Shown here one piece after another: positions 18,540 through 26,829 of a stretch of DNA of 64,000 nucleotides. The first letter of the stretch is position 1, and every line of letters begins with the position of its first letter. The notes beneath the pieces are model-generated. The model ran no database searches, was not told the origin of the DNA, and saw only the letters and a program-made list of their open reading frames with translations. The stretch covers positions 1 through 64,000 of the forward strand of contig JAILIS010000021.1 in assembly GCA_024695145.1 (NCBI GenBank), given 5' to 3'. The DNA is from Lachnospiraceae bacterium. GTDB lineage: Bacteria > Bacillota > Clostridia > Lachnospirales > Lachnospiraceae. Position numbers and translations under genes: made by a program.

Positions 18540-19175
18540 ATGGAGATTAAAAAAGTAACTGATCCCGAGTTTGCGGCATATGGAAAAGTTCTGGAAGGTT
18601 ATAATTATGACAGCCTTCTGAAAGCGCTTGAAGAAAAGACTCCGCTTCCCGAAGGCGTGGAGTATGTAGGCAGCTGTCCCGATCTGGAATATACGGATGC
18701 ATTCGGACTGTTCCAGAACAATGTTTACGGCGGAATGCCCATTCAGCTCGGATACTGCAACGGACACAACACAAAGCTGAACTGTCTCGAGTATCACCGT
18801 GACAGCGAGATCAATCTCGGATGCACTGATTTTATCCTGCTCCTTGCAAAAGAGGACGATATAGAGAACGGGAAGCTTGACACTTCCAAAGTTAAGGCAT
18901 TTCTTGTAAAAGCAGGTCAGGCTGTTGAGGTATTTGCAACGTCACTTCATTATGCCCCCTGTTCGGCAAAGGCAGGAGCCGGATTCAAAGTTGTTATCGT
19001 GCTCCCGAAGGGAACAAACGGTCCTGTTCCGGCGCTTACCGCAAGGAATGAGGAAGACAAGTGGCTGACAGCCTGCAACAAGTGGCTTCTGGCGCATGCC
19101 GAGTCTTCAGAGGCAAAGGATGGCGCATATGTAGGCCTTACAGGTGTCAATATCGATATATCCGGAGATATTTAA
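18540..19175 (+). CDS. DUF4867 family protein, cupin-like
   Basis: 211 residues, matching DUF4867, a family without assigned function that tends to occur in sugar-utilisation loci. The segment GYCNGHNTKLNCLEYHRDSE and LHYAPCSAKAGAGFKVVIVLP look like the two metal-binding cupin strands, with His, Glu and His as candidate ligands. AAAAGGAG precedes the ATG. Its place between the kinase and the isomerase suggests a sugar epimerase, mutarotase or lyase step, which is inference. Confidence 0.75.
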   Translation: MEIKKVTDPEFAAYGKVLEGYNYDSLLKALEEKTPLPEGVEYVGSCPDLEYTDAFGLFQNNVYGGMPIQLGYCNGHNTKLNCLEYHRDSEINLGCTDFILLLAKEDDIENGKLDTSKVKAFLVKAGQAVEVFATSLHYAPCSAKAGAGFKVVIVLPKGTNGPVPALTARNEEDKWLTACNKWLLAHAESSEAKDGAYVGLTGVNIDISGDI

Positions 19176-19219
19176 ACCGCCCGAAGAAAAATATTAACCG
19201 ATCCGAGATGATTTTACAT

Positions 19220-19248
19220 TTTACAATCGGGTTGAATTGCAATAAAAT
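19220..19248 (+). promoter_or_regulatory. Internal sigma-A promoter before the isomerase gene
   Basis: TTTACA (19220-19225), 17-base spacer, TAAAAT (19243-19248), giving a leader of about 60 bases before the isomerase ATG. It would let the isomerase be transcribed apart from the transporter operon. Confidence 0.6.
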
Positions 19249-19313
19249 TAGATTTCAGAGGGTATCAATTTCTGAATGATAGCCAAAGTCAAAACGGATT
19301 AGGAGGATTACAA

Positions 19314-20801
19314 ATGAACAACATTCCCAAAATGAAGATCGGTATCGTGGGCGTTTCACGTGACTGTTTCCCTGCCGAGCTTACTATCAGAAGAAGAAAG
19401 GCTCTTGTAGATGCTTATGCAAAGAAATTTGATGCGGCAGATATTTATGAGTGCCCTGTAACCATTATCGAGAGCGAGATCCATATGCAGCAGGCCCTTG
19501 AGGATATCAAGAAGGCCGGATGTAACGGACTTTGTGTATATCTCGGAAACTTCGGTCCCGAGATCTCAGAGACAATGCTCGCACAGCAGTATGACGGACC
19601 GGTTATGTTCTGTGCTGCAGCTGAAGAGGATTACGAGTCTGTTACAACGAGCGGACGTGGCGATGCATACTGCGGAATGTTAAATGCAAGCTACAATCTT
19701 GCCCTGCGTAATCTCAGAGCTTATATCCCCGAGTATCCTGTAGGTGATGCCGAGGACTGTGCAGACATGATCCATGAGTTCCTTCCGGTAGCAAGAGCCG
19801 TATATGCTCTGAAGAACCTGAAGATATTCTCGTTCGGACCGAGACCTCTTAATTTCTTCGCTTGTAACGCTCCTATCAAGCAGCTTTACAACATCGGAGT
19901 AGAGATCGAAGAGAATTCGGAGCTTGATCTGTTTGAGGCTTATCATAAGCATGACAATGATCCCCGTATCGCAGATGTGCTCAAGGATATGGAAGCAGAG
20001 CTCGGAGAAGGCAACAAGAAGCCCGAAGTACTTCCCAAGCTTGCACAGTATGAGCTTACACTTCTTGACTGGATCGAAGACCACAAGGGATCCAAACAGT
20101 TCTTTGCGATCGCAGGAAAGTGCTGGCCCGCATTCCAGACACAGTTCGGATTTGTTCCGTGCTTTGTCAATTCAAGACTGACAGGCCGAGGAATCCCGGT
20201 TTCATGCGAAGTTGATATTTACGGAGCTCTTTCGGAATATATCGGAACATGCGTAAGTGACGATATCGTAACACTGCTTGATATCAACAACTCAGTTCCG
20301 AAGATCATGTACAAAGAGTCTATAGAAGGCAAATTCGATTATAAACTTACAGATACATTCATGGGCTTCCATTGCGGAAATACATGCTCCAAGAAGCTTA
20401 CAAAGGGTGAGATGAAGTATCAGGCCATTATGGCAAGAAGCCTTCCTATCGAAGTTACAAACGGAACCCTTGAGGGAGATATCGTACCCGGTGACATCAC
20501 CTTCTATCGTCTTCAGTCAACAGCTGATAATATTCTTCGTGCATATGTTGCCGAAGGAGAGGTTCTTCCGGTTGCAACCAGATCTTTCGGTGGAACAGGT
20601 GTATTTGCTATCCATGAGATGGGAAGGTTCTATCGTTACGCTCTCATAGACGGTAACTATCCTCACCATGGCGCTGTTGCATTCGGACATCACGGAAAGG
20701 CCCTTATCGATGTGTTCAAATATATCGGCGTTTGCCCGTGTGAGATCGAGTTCAACAGACCTGAAGGAAATCTCTACAAGACAGAAAATCCTTATAAGTA
20801 A
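19314..20801 (+). CDS. L-fucose / L-arabinose isomerase-family protein
   Basis: 495 residues. An aldose-ketose isomerase-like fold: N-terminal Rossmann part (MKIGIVGVSRDCFP) with GLCVYLGNFGPE, and the metal-site region PVSCEVDIYGALSEYIG near residue 295-311, whose Glu and Asp are the expected Mn ligands. A C-terminal His-rich segment (NYPHHGAVAFGHHGK) is also family-like. It lies behind xylulokinase in a locus with no xylose isomerase, so it may make the kinase substrate. Codon bias resembles the abundant binding protein. Confidence 0.82.
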   Translation: MNNIPKMKIGIVGVSRDCFPAELTIRRRKALVDAYAKKFDAADIYECPVTIIESEIHMQQALEDIKKAGCNGLCVYLGNFGPEISETMLAQQYDGPVMFCAAAEEDYESVTTSGRGDAYCGMLNASYNLALRNLRAYIPEYPVGDAEDCADMIHEFLPVARAVYALKNLKIFSFGPRPLNFFACNAPIKQLYNIGVEIEENSELDLFEAYHKHDNDPRIADVLKDMEAELGEGNKKPEVLPKLAQYELTLLDWIEDHKGSKQFFAIAGKCWPAFQTQFGFVPCFVNSRLTGRGIPVSCEVDIYGALSEYIGTCVSDDIVTLLDINNSVPKIMYKESIEGKFDYKLTDTFMGFHCGNTCSKKLTKGEMKYQAIMARSLPIEVTNGTLEGDIVPGDITFYRLQSTADNILRAYVAEGEVLPVATRSFGGTGVFAIHEMGRFYRYALIDGNYPHHGAVAFGHHGKALIDVFKYIGVCPCEIEFNRPEGNLYKTENPYK

Positions 20802-20838
20802 TACATACAGGAGAGATCCTTTGCTCCTTATCAATGTC

Positions 20839-20870
20839 AGAAGAGACCATGCAATGTCATGGTCTCTTCT
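20839..20870 (+). terminator. Intrinsic terminator of the pentose operon
   Basis: Perfect 13-base stem AGAAGAGACCATG / CATGGTCTCTTCT with a 6-base loop, followed by TTTATATT. Ends transcription after the isomerase gene. Confidence 0.85.
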
Positions 20871-20884
20871 TTTATATTCATTCT

Positions 20885-20914
20885 TTGACACAGACCCTTG
20901 GTTTGCTGTATAAT
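20885..20914 (+). promoter_or_regulatory. Consensus sigma-A promoter of plsY, 7 bases from the ATG
   Basis: TTGACA (20885-20890), 18-base spacer, TATAAT (20909-20914): both boxes match the consensus perfectly. The ATG begins at 20922, only 7 bases after the -10 box, so the transcription start should fall at 20920-20922 and the plsY message should have no leader. No Shine-Dalgarno sequence is present. Confidence 0.8.
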
Positions 20915-20921
20915 TCCCCCT

Positions 20922-21611
20922 ATGAAGATCATGATAAATATCATCCTGGGGAGTGTGATAATCGGTTATTTTTTAGGATGTATCAACCTCTCCTATATAA
21001 TATCGAAAATAAAAGGTTTTGACATCAGACATGTCGGATCCGGTAATGCCGGTGCATCGAACCTTGTGATAGTAGTAGGGAAGAAGATAGGCCTTACGGT
21101 AGCGGTGCTTGATATCCTCAAGTCATATTTTGCATTCAGACTGGCCGAGCATCTGTTTCCCTCTGCGGTTGCGGGCCCGATAAACTACGCGGGAGTGATC
21201 GCCGCAGTCGCAGCGGTGTTCGGACATGTATTTCCGTTTTATATGGGATTTCGGGGAGGAAAAGGTCTGGCATGTTACGGCGGGATAGTTCTTGCGATCA
21301 ATTATAAATTGTTTGTCATTTTATTCGTTGCCGCACTTCTGATCGCCGTGATAACCGATTACATTTGCTTTGCACCGATAACGATGGCCTTTGTCGTCCC
21401 GCTTACCGTCGGTATCATATACAAGACATGGATACCGCCGGCGATAATCTCGCTGGCATCTGTATTGCTTTTGTTTAAGCACAGGCAGAATATCGCCAGG
21501 ATCCGCTCGGGGGAAGAGCTTAGGTTTCACTTTCTGTGGAGACGCAAGGACGAATCGGAGAGATTCGGCGTGGTTGATGACGGAAAAGAGATCTTCAACA
21601 GGAAGGTCTGA
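20922..21611 (+). CDS. plsY: Acyl-phosphate:glycerol-3-phosphate acyltransferase (PlsY family)
   Basis: 229 residues, polytopic inner-membrane protein making lysophosphatidic acid from acyl-phosphate. PlsY signatures are GYFLGCINLSYIISKIKG, the phosphate-binding DIRHVGSGNAGASNL (normally GSGNIGATN), and FRGGKGLACYGG. About 30 residues longer than usual because of a charged C-terminal tail (HFLWRRKDESERFG). I chose the ATG at 20922; another in-frame ATG is at 20931. With plsC at the window start, it completes phosphatidate synthesis. Confidence 0.88.
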   Translation: MKIMINIILGSVIIGYFLGCINLSYIISKIKGFDIRHVGSGNAGASNLVIVVGKKIGLTVAVLDILKSYFAFRLAEHLFPSAVAGPINYAGVIAAVAAVFGHVFPFYMGFRGGKGLACYGGIVLAINYKLFVILFVAALLIAVITDYICFAPITMAFVVPLTVGIIYKTWIPPAIISLASVLLLFKHRQNIARIRSGEELRFHFLWRRKDESERFGVVDDGKEIFNRKV

Positions 21612-21641
21612 ACAAAATAAACAATAAAATGAGGAGCAATT

Positions 21642-22826
21642 ATGGAAGAGAACACAGTCAGCAAAAGCAAACAGAAAAGAGAAGAGAGGGCGGCAAATGC
21701 TGCCAGGAAGAAAAAAGAGTCACTGATAATAAAGATCGCAGGCATCTCGGTTGCCGTTATACTGATCGGTCTTGCGGTTTGGGGAATAGTCAATGCGATC
21801 ATCAAAGAGGTCAATACCATCAATCCCAGTAGCGATTATTCCGCACAGCTTGATGACAACGGGTATATCAAAGACGTAAAAGCAACTGATTACGTGACAC
21901 TGTGTGATTACAAGAATATTGAAGTTCCGGCAAGTGAAGTCAATTATACGGATGAAGAGTTTAAAAATGTCATACAACAGAACCTTTCCGCTCATCAGGT
22001 ACTGAAAGAGGAAGGTACGATAAAAGACGGTGACAAAGTCAACATCGATTATGTCGGAACGATGGACGGAAAAGAATTCGAGGGCGGTAATTCAGGCGGC
22101 AACGGATATGATCTTACGATAGGAAGCGGAACGTTTATCGAAGGATTTGAAAGTCAGCTGATAGGCCACAAACCCGGTGACGAGGTAACCGTTAAGGCTA
22201 CTTTCCCGGAGGATTACAACAATACAGAACTGGCAGGCAAACCGGCTGAGTTTGCGGTCAGCATTCACGGTATTTATCAGGATCCAGAATATAATGATGA
22301 TTTTGTGTGCGCATATTATCCCGACATGGGCTCCACCGTTGAGGAGTATGAAGCATCTCTGAAAAAGGATTATTATGACGGCCAGCTCCGTTCATATGTA
22401 GACAACTATCTGACAGAGAATTCAACAGTCATCAAGTATCCGTCCAAATACCTGAAAAACCTCGAGTCAACGACAAAGTATTCTGATGTACAGTCATACC
22501 AGTACATGACCCAGATGTATGAGCAGTACGGTATGCCCGCGGGAACTTTTGAGGATTTCATCGGAAAAAGCGGCGAGGAGTATGATGCGGATGTAATTGA
22601 AAGATCCGAAGAATTCGCCAAAGCCGATCTTGTATACCAGGCTGTCCTTGAAACGGAAAATGCACCTCTTGATGCCGCCGAAGCGGAAGCGATAGTACAG
22701 GAAAAGTACGGAGACGAGGCGTATTATAACAGTTCTGTAGAGACATACGGAAAAGGCTATACGATGAAACAGGCCGTAAAAGATAAAGCTGTGGATATAG
22801 CGGTAGGATACGCCAAGGTCAAGTAA
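21642..22826 (+). CDS. Membrane-anchored FKBP-type prolyl isomerase / trigger-factor-like protein
   Basis: 394 residues. A basic cytoplasmic tail (SKQKREERAANAARKKK) and one transmembrane helix (about 29-52) anchor an extracytoplasmic part. There YVTLCDYKNIEVPASEVNYT begins a trigger-factor-like section, followed by an FKBP domain (about 122-210: GDKVNIDYVGTMDGKEFEGG, IGSGTFIEGFESQLIG) and a helical chaperone arm. Probably folds exported proteins, like PrsA. GAGGAGC precedes the ATG. It is a domain-complete relative of the lipoprotein at 7040. Confidence 0.85.
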   Translation: MEENTVSKSKQKREERAANAARKKKESLIIKIAGISVAVILIGLAVWGIVNAIIKEVNTINPSSDYSAQLDDNGYIKDVKATDYVTLCDYKNIEVPASEVNYTDEEFKNVIQQNLSAHQVLKEEGTIKDGDKVNIDYVGTMDGKEFEGGNSGGNGYDLTIGSGTFIEGFESQLIGHKPGDEVTVKATFPEDYNNTELAGKPAEFAVSIHGIYQDPEYNDDFVCAYYPDMGSTVEEYEASLKKDYYDGQLRSYVDNYLTENSTVIKYPSKYLKNLESTTKYSDVQSYQYMTQMYEQYGMPAGTFEDFIGKSGEEYDADVIERSEEFAKADLVYQAVLETENAPLDAAEAEAIVQEKYGDEAYYNSSVETYGKGYTMKQAVKDKAVDIAVGYAKVK

Positions 22827-22855
22827 ATGCCGCAGCGATACGGTGTGGAGACAAA

Positions 22856-24931
22856 ATGTCCGAATATATTAAGTTAAGTCAGTTGGCAGGACATCTTGGC
22901 ATCAATAAAGGTGACAGAGTTTATGTTACCAGTGATGTCAAGGGACTTCTGTATACTCTCATACATCATGATGATGAGACGGATCTGAACATACTGATCG
23001 ACGGTATCATCGACATAATAGGAGAAGAGGGTTCCTTAGTCTTTCCCACGTTTAACTGGAGTTTTTGCGGCGGAGAGCCTTTTGATTATTACAAGACACC
23101 GGCAAAAACGGGATCGCTTTGCAAGATCGCCATGGCAAGGAATGATTTTCGCCGCACTAAACACCCTATATATTCGTTTGCCGTCTGGGGAAAAGATACG
23201 GATGAACTGTGTGCCCTCGATAACAAGAGTTCTTTCGGAGAGGACTCCCCTTTCGCATACATGGTAAAGAAGGGGTACAGGAACCTGTTCATCGACAAGG
23301 AACTCGAACACTCCTACGTCTTTGTTCACTATGCTGAACAGTCTGTCGGAAATCTCCATGACAACTACAGATATCTTAAAGATTTTACGGGAAGTTATAC
23401 GGACGAGGACGGGATCACATCTGTCCGGACGTATGACATGAACGTTCGCGCGCTTGATAAGGATGTAACAAATGTCATATATGCTTTTGAAGATGAGTTC
23501 ATTGAAAAAGGCATTATGAAACGGTTTTATATTAATGACCTTGAATTCAAGATCATCGAGCTTGCAAAAGCGCATCCCATACTGTGCGAAGATGTCCGCC
23601 ATAACAGGAGCCGGCGGATATGCAGTTTCATCGGACAGGACAATCCTTATCTTGAAGACGGGAAGGAAATGTTCGATCTTGCAAAGGAACTGTTTCCCAT
23701 ATGCAGGAGTATCATGGGGGACGGCGTGCGCGAAACATTTGACATACTGCGCAGGCACATACCTCAGATGAAACTGTTCGAAGTACCGACGGGCACCAAA
23801 GTATTTGACTGGACCGTACCGGATGAGTGGAGGATCAGGGAAGCTTATATTGAAAATGAGCAGGGCGAGCGCATAGTTGATATGAAGGTTAACAACCTGC
23901 ATGTAATGGGCTACTCCACACCCGTGGACGAATGGATGAGCCTTGATGAGATCAGGGAGCACATCTATACGCTTAAGGACCAGCCGGATCTGATACCGTA
24001 CTGCACATCATACTACAAGCAGCGGTGGGGTTTCTGCATGAGCGAAAATCAGCTTGCGGGTCTTCGTGATGGCAGATATCATGCATATATCGATTCCGAG
24101 CTGTTCCCCGGTTCACTTACATACGGAGAACTTCTGATCCCCGGTGAAAGCCGCGAGGAGATATTTTTCAGTTCCTACATCTGTCATCCGTCAATGGCCA
24201 ATAATGAATGCTCCGGTCCCGTTGTGATGACAAAGCTTGCCCGTTATATCATGGATATGCCGAAGAGAAGATACTCTTACAGACTCGTTCTTCTGCCGGA
24301 GACCATCGGGGCGATCACATATATATCGAAGAACCTTGAAGCCATGAAGAAGAATATCATAGCGGGGTTCAATATAACGTGTGTCGGAGATGACAGGGCA
24401 TATTCGATAGTGCATTCAAGGTATGCGAACACATTGGCGGACAGGGTGCTCATGAACGTGCTGAAAGGCCAGGATCCGAACTTTTGTGAGTATTCTTATC
24501 TGGAGCGCGGGAGTGACGAAAGACAGTACCAGGCACCCGGAGTTGATATTCCCCTTGTATGTTTCTGCAGATCCAAATACCATGTTTATCCGGAATATCA
24601 TACAAGCGGTGACAATCTCGACATAATATCTCCGGATGGACTCGGAGGCAGTCTTGATGTGCTGATACAGTGTATCGAGGCTCTCGAGAACAACTGGAAA
24701 TATAAGATAAAGTGTCTGTGTGAGCCGCAACTGGGACGCAGGGGACTGATGCCGACCACCAGCAACAAAGAGAGCTACAAAGACACTCTCATTCTCAAGG
24801 ATATATCCGCATATGCCGACGGGACAAATGATATATTCGAGTTGAGTGATTACATTGGACATCCGGTGTCGGAAATGCTTCCCACACTGCGTAAGATGCA
24901 GGAAGCCGGATTGTTGGAGATCGTAAAATAA
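22856..24931 (+). CDS. Fusion of AAC(3)-like N-acetyltransferase and DUF4910 aminopeptidase-like protein
   Basis: 691 residues. Residues 1-255 resemble aminoglycoside 3-N-acetyltransferases: GSLVFPTFNWSFC near 57-70, RRTKHPIYSFAVWG near 98-112, and FVHYAEQSVGN near 157-167. From about 270 to the end it is a DUF4910/DUF2172 aminopeptidase-like protein of the M28-type fold, with candidate zinc residues in SSYICHPSMANNECSG, LLPETIG and YHTSGDNLD, and a C-terminal winged-helix-like part. Such domains usually act on small amino-sugar or peptidyl conjugates in glycan clusters. The one-chain combination and the ACP next door suggest acyl transfer to, or removal from, an amino compound. Antibiotic resistance is not implied. 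Confidence 0.82.
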   Translation: MSEYIKLSQLAGHLGINKGDRVYVTSDVKGLLYTLIHHDDETDLNILIDGIIDIIGEEGSLVFPTFNWSFCGGEPFDYYKTPAKTGSLCKIAMARNDFRRTKHPIYSFAVWGKDTDELCALDNKSSFGEDSPFAYMVKKGYRNLFIDKELEHSYVFVHYAEQSVGNLHDNYRYLKDFTGSYTDEDGITSVRTYDMNVRALDKDVTNVIYAFEDEFIEKGIMKRFYINDLEFKIIELAKAHPILCEDVRHNRSRRICSFIGQDNPYLEDGKEMFDLAKELFPICRSIMGDGVRETFDILRRHIPQMKLFEVPTGTKVFDWTVPDEWRIREAYIENEQGERIVDMKVNNLHVMGYSTPVDEWMSLDEIREHIYTLKDQPDLIPYCTSYYKQRWGFCMSENQLAGLRDGRYHAYIDSELFPGSLTYGELLIPGESREEIFFSSYICHPSMANNECSGPVVMTKLARYIMDMPKRRYSYRLVLLPETIGAITYISKNLEAMKKNIIAGFNITCVGDDRAYSIVHSRYANTLADRVLMNVLKGQDPNFCEYSYLERGSDERQYQAPGVDIPLVCFCRSKYHVYPEYHTSGDNLDIISPDGLGGSLDVLIQCIEALENNWKYKIKCLCEPQLGRRGLMPTTSNKESYKDTLILKDISAYADGTNDIFELSDYIGHPVSEMLPTLRKMQEAGLLEIVK

Positions 24932-24962
24932 ATGCTGCCGGCAGGGCGAGAGGTGATATATC

Positions 24963-25202
24963 ATGACGCGTGAAGACATTATGGAAAAAGTACGCCGGAT
25001 CTTCCGGGACGTTTTTGATGATGAAACACTGGTCATTACCGATTCAACAAATTCTTCCGATATCGAAGACTGGGATTCACTTGAGCACATCACGCTTGTT
25101 GTATCGATGGAGAAGGAGTTCGATCTGAAGTTTGATCTGAAGGAAGTGAATAAGCTGGCAAACGTTGGCGAAATGGTTGATCTTATAGCTTCAAAACTGT
25201 AA
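24963..25202 (+). CDS. Acyl carrier protein
   Basis: 79 residues, acidic four-helix carrier. The phosphopantetheine attachment site is Ser39 in the motif DWDSLEHITLV. It differs from housekeeping fatty-acid ACPs (GADSLD) and looks like a pathway-specific carrier. It lies 31 bases after the acetyltransferase-peptidase fusion and 12 bases before a MaoC hydratase, pointing to a dedicated acyl-modification pathway. GAGAGGTGAT precedes the start. Confidence 0.92.
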   Translation: MTREDIMEKVRRIFRDVFDDETLVITDSTNSSDIEDWDSLEHITLVVSMEKEFDLKFDLKEVNKLANVGEMVDLIASKL

Positions 25203-25214
25203 ACAGTATCTGAT

Positions 25215-25631
25215 ATGAATGAGTATACTTATGAAGAAATAGAAACAGGCCATATAGAAAGCTTTACGGTTACGATCACCGAAGAGATGATGGACTCCTT
25301 TTGTGCGATCACGGGAGATACCAATCCTCTTCACTGTGACGGTGAATATGCCGGCTCAAAAGGATACCGGGGCCGTGTGGTATACGGGATGCTCACGGGA
25401 TCTTTGCTGTCAACCCTGGCGGGAGTGTATCTTCCCGGGAAGAGAAGTCTGATCCAGGAAGTCACGATCAAGTTTGCAAAGCCTGTATATATCGGAGATA
25501 CCCTTACTGTTGAGGGTGTTGTCGAGGAAAAGAACGATACTTTTTCGCTGCTGATGATCAAGGCAACGATCCGCAACAGCAGCGGAGAAAAAGTCTGCCG
25601 GGCCAAGATGCAGGTAGGCGTGAACGGATAA
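25215..25631 (+). CDS. MaoC-like (R)-specific enoyl hydratase
   Basis: 138 residues, single hot-dog fold. The hydratase motif TGDTNPLHCDGEYAGSKGYR near 35-54 contains the catalytic Asp and His, followed by GRVVYGMLTGSL. It hydrates or dehydrates 3-hydroxyacyl/enoyl thioesters, here probably on the neighbouring ACP. No strong Shine-Dalgarno sequence; likely coupled to the ACP gene. Confidence 0.9.
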   Translation: MNEYTYEEIETGHIESFTVTITEEMMDSFCAITGDTNPLHCDGEYAGSKGYRGRVVYGMLTGSLLSTLAGVYLPGKRSLIQEVTIKFAKPVYIGDTLTVEGVVEEKNDTFSLLMIKATIRNSSGEKVCRAKMQVGVNG

Positions 25632-25648
25632 AGAAAAGGAGGTTTATC

Positions 25649-26371
25649 ATGACAGCGCAGGAAACATTACAAAAATGGATATCTGAATCGGATAATATCG
25701 TCTTTTTCGGCGGGGCGGGCGTTTCCACCGAAAGCGGCATTCCTGATTTCAGGAGTGTGGACGGACTGTACAATCAGAAATATGACTATCCTCCGGAAAC
25801 CATTCTGTCCCACACGTTTTACAGAAGCAAACCCGAGGTGTTCTACACATTTTACAGAGATAAGATGCTGTGCCCGACGGCAAATCCCAACAAGGCACAT
25901 CTTAAGCTTGCCGAACTGGAGGCTGCGGGAAAGCTCAAGGCAGTTATAACGCAGAATATCGACGGACTGCATCAGAAGGCCGGAAGCAGGGAGGTCATGG
26001 AACTTCACGGAAGCGTTCTCCGCAATTACTGTGAATCATGCGGTAAAGCTTTTGATGTCGATTACATCATTAACACTGAAGGAGTTCCGAAGTGTGATAA
26101 ATGCGGGGGCCCGATCAAGCCTGACGTTGTCCTGTATGAGGAAGGGCTCGACGGCAATGTTATGAGCAAATCCGTAAACTATATATCCAATGCTGATGTT
26201 CTTATAATCGGAGGAACTTCTCTTGCGGTATATCCGGCGGCAGGTCTTATAGATTATTACAGAGGAAATAAGCTCGTTTTGATCAATAAGTCAAAAACAC
26301 CGATGGACAGCAGAGCAGATCTTGTGATAAATGACAGTATCGGGGAGGTTCTGGGGGCAATATCGGTCTGA
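25649..26371 (+). CDS. Sirtuin, NAD-dependent protein deacylase
   Basis: 240 residues, usual bacterial CobB length. NAD-binding GAGVSTESGIPDFRS near 25-39, TQNIDGLHQKAG near 99-110, catalytic His in MELHGSV, and a four-cysteine zinc knuckle (CESC and CDKC). Strong AAAAGGAGG ribosome site. Removes acyl groups from protein lysines using NAD. Its position behind an acyl-carrier cluster is notable but may be accidental. Confidence 0.94.
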   Translation: MTAQETLQKWISESDNIVFFGGAGVSTESGIPDFRSVDGLYNQKYDYPPETILSHTFYRSKPEVFYTFYRDKMLCPTANPNKAHLKLAELEAAGKLKAVITQNIDGLHQKAGSREVMELHGSVLRNYCESCGKAFDVDYIINTEGVPKCDKCGGPIKPDVVLYEEGLDGNVMSKSVNYISNADVLIIGGTSLAVYPAAGLIDYYRGNKLVLINKSKTPMDSRADLVINDSIGEVLGAISV

Positions 26372-26390
26372 TTTTTGTAGCCCAAACCCC

Positions 26391-26419
26391 TTGAAAACGG
26401 GAGTGGTATGTGATATCAT
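26391..26419 (+). promoter_or_regulatory. Sigma-A promoter of the rpsF operon
   Basis: TTGAAA (26391-26396), 17-base spacer, TATCAT (26414-26419). The leader to rpsF is about 100 bases. The -10 box lies inside the inverted repeat at 26404-26423. Confidence 0.65.
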
Positions 26420-26423
26420 ACCA
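26404..26423. promoter_or_regulatory. Inverted repeat over the rpsF -10 box
   Basis: TGGTATG, six bases, CATACCA: a perfect 7-base inverted repeat that covers the -10 box. This is the size and placement of a repressor operator, but no regulator can be named. Confidence 0.4.
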
Positions 26424-26424
26424 T

Positions 26425-26525
26425 CTCGTGATACAATTTTTTCCTTGCTCCCGGCCTTAGATCGGGGGCCATTCAGGGCAGTCATGCGTGTACATGACGC
26501 TCTAGACCAGAAGGAGGTACCAGGC
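26425..26525 (+). ncRNA. Candidate S6:S18 autoregulatory leader
   Basis: The ~100-base leader of rpsF contains CCCGGCCTTAGATCGGGG, able to form a short CCCG/CGGG stem, and a perfect GTCATG / CATGAC hairpin (26481-26498). Firmicute rpsF-ssb-rpsR operons often carry an RNA bound by the S6:S18 complex. The position fits, but I could not match the conserved bulged CCG core with confidence. Confidence 0.35.
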
Positions 26526-26813
26526 ATGAGCAAATATGAATTATGCATTGTTCTTAATGCTAAGATCGAAGACGATGAGAGAGCTGCCGTGATCGAAAAG
26601 ATCAAGAGTTATATCGATCGTTTCGGCGGAACAGTCACGAACGTGGACGAGTGGGGCAAAAAGAGGCTTGCTTATGAGATCCAGAAGATGAGAGAAGGCT
26701 TCTACTATTTCGTTCAGTTCGATGCAGAGCCGTCTACGCCGATCGAGATCGAAAATCGTGTCCGCATTATGGATAATGTTCTTCGTTATCTCTGCGTTAA
26801 GGCAGAAGCATAG
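26526..26813 (+). CDS. rpsF: 30S ribosomal protein bS6
   Basis: 95 residues, standard length: MSKYELCIVLNAKIEDDER at the N-terminus, WGKKRLAYEIQKMREGFYY in the core and RIMDNVLRYLCVK at the end. Binds 16S rRNA with S18. The ATG at 26526 follows GAAGGAGG; in-frame codons upstream are leader, not coding. First gene of rpsF-ssb-rpsR. Confidence 0.97.
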   Translation: MSKYELCIVLNAKIEDDERAAVIEKIKSYIDRFGGTVTNVDEWGKKRLAYEIQKMREGFYYFVQFDAEPSTPIEIENRVRIMDNVLRYLCVKAEA

Positions 26814-26829
26814 TAGAAAGTGAGAACAT

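Noticed and set aside
22856..23620. Aminoglycoside resistance gene
   Set aside because: The AAC(3)-like part is fused to a peptidase-like domain and next to an ACP, a biosynthetic context; resistance cannot be inferred from fold alone.
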